DNA of 9,256 bases from CAYNYM01 sp964644375 (GTDB lineage: Bacteria > Desulfobacterota > DSM-4660 > Desulfatiglandales > HGW-15). Below, piece after piece: positions 6,757-9,256 of the stretch. A program made the position numbers and the translations under genes. Positions within the stretch are counted from its first letter, which is position 1. Every line of letters starts with the position of its first letter. The notes under the pieces are model-generated. The model did no database searches. It was not told the origin of the DNA and saw only the letters and a list, made by a program, of their open reading frames with translations. Location: contig CAZXWJ010000166.1 of assembly GCA_964644375.1 (NCBI GenBank), forward strand, positions 1-9,256, given 5' to 3'.

Positions 6757-6798
6757 CTGACGGTTGAACGCTGATAACTGACCGTTCCATTCTGAAAT
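6757..6798. repeat. Heptad tandem repeat, inverted relative to 590-624
   Basis: The plus strand reads in seven-base steps CTGACGG (6757), TTGAACG (6764), CTGATAA (6771), CTGACCG (6778), a degenerate TTCCATT (6785) and CTGAAAT (6792). The middle part matches the reverse complement of the array at 590-624 at about 20 of 22 positions, so the two belong to one repeat family in opposite orientation. Confidence 0.65.
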
Positions 6799-6875
6799 CA
6801 TGTGTTTTCGAATGGACACGGGCCCTAAGTCCCTTTCAATGGCAAATCAAATCCACGTTTTTGGGTTTGGATCCT

Positions 6876-7544
6876 CTATTGGCTGGGAGGTTGTCCCGGC
6901 ATCCCCGGCATTCCCTGAGGCATCTGAGGCATTCCGCTAGGCATCCCCTGGGGCATCTGAGGCATTCCGCCAGACATTCCGGGCATCCCTCCGGGCATGG
7001 CAAACTTCTTATAGCCTTGGGGAAGCTCAAAGAGATGATCGGGCACATCGCCGGTTTTGATGTTGTTCAGGAGCATGTACCCGTTGTCGTCCTGCACCTT
7101 GACCGGGAAGGAAATTTTTTTGGAGATCCAGTAGTAGATCTTGGGGCCTTCCTCTTTGAGCTCATATTTTGTGCAGGAATAGCCCGATACGGTTTCCTTT
7201 CCCACCTTGTCGGCGATCTTTTCCATGTTTGGCGTCCATTCCTGTATCCTGCCCTGACCGGTGCTCTGCATCTGCTGCTCCATGTACATCTTCTGCCTGT
7301 CCATGAGAATCCACATGATGCCCTTGTCGGGCCTGACGATGGTCACGGCCTGAGCCACTTCCATTCTCATCAGACCGTCTTTCATAAACATCTTGCCCGT
7401 CCCCGGCATGTCTGCAGGATCACTGGATTTGGAGATGAAATCGGCGGAAAAACCTGATGCAGCGGCGGTTCCCGCAAATAGGATAAAGAAAAAGATCCCA
7501 CCCAGGGCCAAGCTCAAACCATTGAACCACTTCAATTTGCGCAC
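6876..7544 (-). CDS. Exported DUF4412-like protein with Met-Pro-Gly-rich tail
   Basis: The protein has 222 residues. A Sec signal peptide is clear: a basic start (MRKLKWF), a hydrophobic stretch (about 8-26) and a likely cleavage near AAA (27-29). The mature part resembles DUF4412, a periplasmic LolA-like beta fold. Supporting blocks are GFSADFISK (31-39), GLMRMEV (57-63), TIVRPDKGIMWILMDRQKMYME (68-89 region), GYSCTKYEL (121-129) and YYWISKKISFPVKV (137-150). Residues 183-222 form a Met/Pro/Gly/Gln tail encoded in part by a 33-bp duplication. Only one Cys (124) is present in the mature part. The start is GTG at 7542-7544, six bases after an excellent GGGAGGT (7551-7557). A promoter at 7647-7676 and the terminator at 6605-6646 make it monocistronic. 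Family function is unknown. The Met-rich tail could bind soft metals, but this is speculation. Confidence 0.82.
   Translation of the reverse strand: MRKLKWFNGLSLALGGIFFFILFAGTAAASGFSADFISKSSDPADMPGTGKMFMKDGLMRMEVAQAVTIVRPDKGIMWILMDRQKMYMEQQMQSTGQGRIQEWTPNMEKIADKVGKETVSGYSCTKYELKEEGPKIYYWISKKISFPVKVQDDNGYMLLNNIKTGDVPDHLFELPQGYKKFAMPGGMPGMSGGMPQMPQGMPSGMPQMPQGMPGMPGQPPSQ
6907..6972. repeat. 33-bp tandem duplication inside the DUF4412-like gene
   Basis: Two adjacent 33-base units (6907-6939 and 6940-6972) differ at three positions. Being a multiple of three, the duplication keeps the frame and doubles GMPQMPQGMP in the protein tail. The flanks hold further degenerate GGCAT-type pieces. Copy number probably varies between strains. 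Confidence 0.85.
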
Positions 7545-7646
7545 TTTTCAACCTCCCTCGATAAATTGACAGTCAGTGTCTGAAAACCGTTAATGATCAT
7601 GCTCTTGATCACTTGTACGTGTTAAAAAGAAAAACGGATAGAAACA

Positions 7647-7676
7647 TTCATACCGAAAAAACGGCCGGGGTGTCAA
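7647..7676 (-). promoter_or_regulatory. Candidate sigma70 promoter of the DUF4412-like gene
   Basis: On the minus strand a perfect TTGACA (7671-7676) is followed after 18 bases by TATGAA (7647-7652). Initiation near 7640 gives a leader of about 95 bases before the GTG start. Confidence 0.5.
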
Positions 7677-7815
7677 ATTTTTTGTCTTTGCGAAGATCAC
7701 GATAAACTTTGGATTACGGTGTTTTTTGCGTCCTGGATCCTGCATTCGGGGAGAGAAGCCGGCCATGTGAGAGGTTGTCATCGATCAGGGTGACGGCTTT
7801 GGGCGAAAACAGGGA

Positions 7816-7844
7816 TTGACAAAACCATTTTTGTTGACTAATCG
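7816..7844 (+). promoter_or_regulatory. Weak candidate promoter of the VanZ-like gene
   Basis: A perfect -35 box TTGACA (7816-7821) is followed after 17 bases by TAATCG (7839-7844), which is a poor -10 box. Distance to the start codon would be about 100 bases. Confidence 0.25.
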
Positions 7845-7949
7845 GGCCGAAAATTACAAAAAGTGTGGACCCGTTATTTCGGGCAACCGCCTTCACCCCA
7901 AAATTGCAGCAAAGGGGTTTAAAACAAACTTATCAGAGGACCGGAAGCC

Positions 7950-8351
7950 TTGAACACGAAACTGAAGTCACCCTTTACGGAAATTATCTATTGCTTGCCC
8001 GCCCTTATCACCGCGGGGGCGATTTTTTACGCGTCGTCCATGGAGAAGGTAGACCTTCCCCTGGAGTCCCTCTCCTTCAACGATCTTCTGTTTCATTTCG
8101 CCGCCTATTTTTTTTTCGGCCTGACCCTGTTTGCCGCCGCCTTCCCCTGGCACGACAGGCCTGCCTATCCCCTGAAGACCTATGCCCTCCTTATCTCAAT
8201 CGGTATCGTCTTTGCCCTGTCCGACGAGATCCATCAGTCTTTCGTCCCTCATCGATCATGCACGTTGGCCGATTTTGCCGCCGATTCACTGGGCGTCATC
8301 CTTGCGCAGGTGAGCGGATGGATGTGGCTCAGGAGGAATGACCTTCGTTGA
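7950..8351 (+). CDS. VanZ-like family membrane protein
   Basis: This 133-residue membrane protein has about four hydrophobic segments (near 12-28, 46-66, 74-92 and 108-126). VanZ-like family hallmarks are visible: FYASS after the first segment (26-30), NDLLFHFAAYFFFG (44-57), and LSDEIHQSFVPHRSCTLADFAADSLG (about 90-115), with the conserved acidic and His residues of the DEIHQ block and the Asp of the DFAADSLG block. The start is TTG at 7950-7952, preceded by AGAGGA (7935-7940) at nine bases. The next Met, at about residue 31, would remove the first membrane segment. VanZ itself gives low-level teicoplanin resistance by an unclear mechanism. Most chromosomal members are uncharacterised, and no glycopeptide resistance genes are nearby. 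It is convergent with uvrB. Confidence 0.85.
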   Translation: MNTKLKSPFTEIIYCLPALITAGAIFYASSMEKVDLPLESLSFNDLLFHFAAYFFFGLTLFAAAFPWHDRPAYPLKTYALLISIGIVFALSDEIHQSFVPHRSCTLADFAADSLGVILAQVSGWMWLRRNDLR

Positions 8352-8406
8352 GAAATTCGAGTTTTTCCCGCCCTTTTTTTGAAGTGAAGCCGAAAGGAAA
8401 AGATCT

Positions 8407-8432
8407 TGTTCTCTCCGGGCCCTCGGAGAACA
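8407..8432. terminator. Possible terminator between the convergent VanZ-like and uvrB genes
   Basis: TGTTCTC (8407-8413) and GAGAACA (8426-8432) form a perfect 7-bp stem with a G/C-rich 12-base loop. A palindromic AAAAAATTTTT (8434-8444) follows on the plus strand, so the U-run begins about seven bases after the stem. The spacing is not ideal. It sits 55 bases after the VanZ-like stop and about 85 bases after the uvrB stop on the other strand, so it may serve either gene. Confidence 0.35.
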
Positions 8433-8517
8433 CAAAAAATTTTTCAAGACAACAATCCTTCATGTGCTCTTTTGCAGGATTCTCATAGACAAAACAAATC
8501 ATGCGCCACAAAGTGGA

Positions 8518-9256
8518 TCAGGCCCCTGCACTCTCCCTTATCGCCAGTTCCTTTTGCTCCAGCGATTTGATCTCATCCCGATAACGGGCCGCATCTTCGA
8601 ACTCGAGTTCCTTGGCCGCCTCGAGCATTTTTTTATGGAGATCCTTGACCATTTGCTGAATCCCTTCCGGTGTGAGATATGCGGCTTCCTCCTCGGCGAC
8701 ACTCGGCACTGGGACATAATCCGCTTCATAGGGTGAACCCAGGATATCGTCGATGGACTTCTGAATGGAGACCGGCGTAATATCATTTTCCAGGTTATAT
8801 TCACGTTGTATTTGACGGCGGCGATCGGTCTCCTCGATGGCCCTCGACATGGAACCGGTCATGCGATCGGCATAGAGAATCACCGTTCCGTCGACATTCC
8901 TGGCGGCCCTGCCGCAGGTCTGGATCAGGGATCTTTCCGATCGCAGAAACCCCTCCTTGTCCGCGTCCAGGATGGCCACCAGGGACACTTCGGGCAGGTC
9001 CAGTCCCTCCCTCAGGAGATTGATCCCCACCAGGACGTCGAAGGTTCCCAGACGGAGATCCTTGACAATTTCCATTCTCTGGATGGTCTTGATATCGGAG
9101 TGAAGGTAACGCACCTTCACCCCCAGTTCCGAGTAATAGTCGGTGAGGTCTTCGGCCATGTTTTTGGTCAGTGTCGTGACGAGGATCCGCTCATTCTTTG
9201 ACACCCGTTCCCTGATCCTTGCCAGAAGGTCATCGACCTGGTTGGTGGCGGGGCGA
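8518..9256 (-). CDS. uvrB: UvrB, excinuclease ABC subunit B, C-terminal part (partial)
   Basis: The last 245 residues of UvrB are visible and the gene continues beyond the right edge. A full UvrB is roughly 660-680 residues. UvrB is the DNA-damage-recognition subunit of nucleotide excision repair: it is loaded by UvrA, verifies the lesion and recruits UvrC. The visible part begins near RPATNQVDDL and includes ILVTTLTKNMAEDLTDYY, VRYLHSDIKT, LVGINLLREGLDLPEVSLV (helicase motif V) and SLIQTCGRAARN (motif VI). The C-terminal UVR domain that contacts UvrC is seen as LTPEGIQQMVKDLHKKM to ARYRDEIKSLE. A GTG at 9202-9204 could be taken as a start, but the frame is open and UvrB-like to the window edge. 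Motif VI has Cys where Ile is usual (QTIGRAARN). The stop at 8518-8520 leaves a short Ser-Ala-Gly-Ala end. Confidence 0.97.
   Translation of the reverse strand, partial: RPATNQVDDLLARIRERVSKNERILVTTLTKNMAEDLTDYYSELGVKVRYLHSDIKTIQRMEIVKDLRLGTFDVLVGINLLREGLDLPEVSLVAILDADKEGFLRSERSLIQTCGRAARNVDGTVILYADRMTGSMSRAIEETDRRRQIQREYNLENDITPVSIQKSIDDILGSPYEADYVPVPSVAEEEAAYLTPEGIQQMVKDLHKKMLEAAKELEFEDAARYRDEIKSLEQKELAIRESAGA

Larger units (their letters stand above)
6344..6875. other. Intergenic region with leader, terminator and repeat
   Basis: No credible gene is seen in these 532 bases. They contain the leader and a possible promoter of the Mo/W enzyme, a minus-strand terminator and a heptad repeat array, listed separately. 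The segment TTCACCAAGGGCACGAAGGG (6704-6723) resembles a decayed dispersed CACGAAGG-type repeat. Confidence 0.6.
7545..7949. other. Divergent intergenic region between DUF4412-like and VanZ-like genes
   Basis: In these 405 bases I see a good minus-strand promoter (7647-7676) and a weak plus-strand one (7816-7844), but no convincing gene. Short open frames on either strand lack ribosome sites and protein-like composition. Another perfect TTGACA occurs on the plus strand at 7566-7571 without a matching -10 box. Confidence 0.6.

Noticed and set aside
6861..7457. Plus-strand open frame (198 codons) rich in His-Leu-Arg repeats
   Set aside because: It is the complement of the Met-Pro-Gly repeat and the DUF4412-like domain, which has a signal peptide, ribosome site, promoter and terminator on the other strand.
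7590..7896. Small minus-strand ORFs of 60-63 codons upstream of the DUF4412-like gene
   Set aside because: They overlap each other and the promoter region, have no ribosome sites and have non-protein-like composition.

Overview
The window looks like chromosomal DNA of an anaerobic member of the Desulfobacterota (former Deltaproteobacteria). This is inferred from the gene mix: an MttB-superfamily methyltransferase beside an ABC uptake operon, a stand-alone Mo/W-bis-MGD enzyme, a DUF4412-type exported protein and short intergenic repeats. No rRNA or other taxonomic marker is present. Nothing indicates a phage, plasmid, insertion sequence or CRISPR array.

Left part (1-2385, minus strand): an ABC uptake operon read from right to left. 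It encodes two PotB/PotC-type permeases (1525-2385 and 723-1517), a small interrupted ORF (339-554), and the start of a Tat-exported solute-binding protein that runs off the left edge. No ATPase gene is seen. The binding protein is separated from the permeases by a strong hairpin (667-696), a heptad repeat (590-624) and the small ORF, which carries one in-frame TGA.

Centre (2386-4188): a 375-bp divergent control region holds a sigma70-like promoter for each direction and a 17-bp inverted repeat. It is followed by a 475-residue MttB-superfamily protein on the plus strand with no internal amber codon. The pairing of a PotBC-type importer with a non-pyrrolysine MttB homologue suggests uptake and corrinoid-dependent demethylation of a quaternary or other methylated amine. 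The cognate corrinoid protein, activator and transporter ATPase are not in the window, so the pathway is inferred.

Right of centre (4265-6343, minus): a cytoplasmic single-subunit molybdopterin/tungstopterin enzyme, convergent with the methyltransferase. Its N-terminal cluster motif has Asp where the second cluster Cys normally sits, and Cys141 is the likely metal ligand. Its architecture recalls the acetylene-hydratase-like branch of the DMSO reductase family. Its substrate is unknown.

Right part (6344-9256): a repeat-bearing intergenic region with a minus-strand terminator, an exported DUF4412-like protein with a Met-Pro-Gly tail (6876-7544, minus, GTG start), a VanZ-like membrane protein (7950-8351, plus, TTG start), and the C-terminal third of UvrB (8518 to the right edge, minus). 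These genes look like unrelated housekeeping or accessory neighbours.
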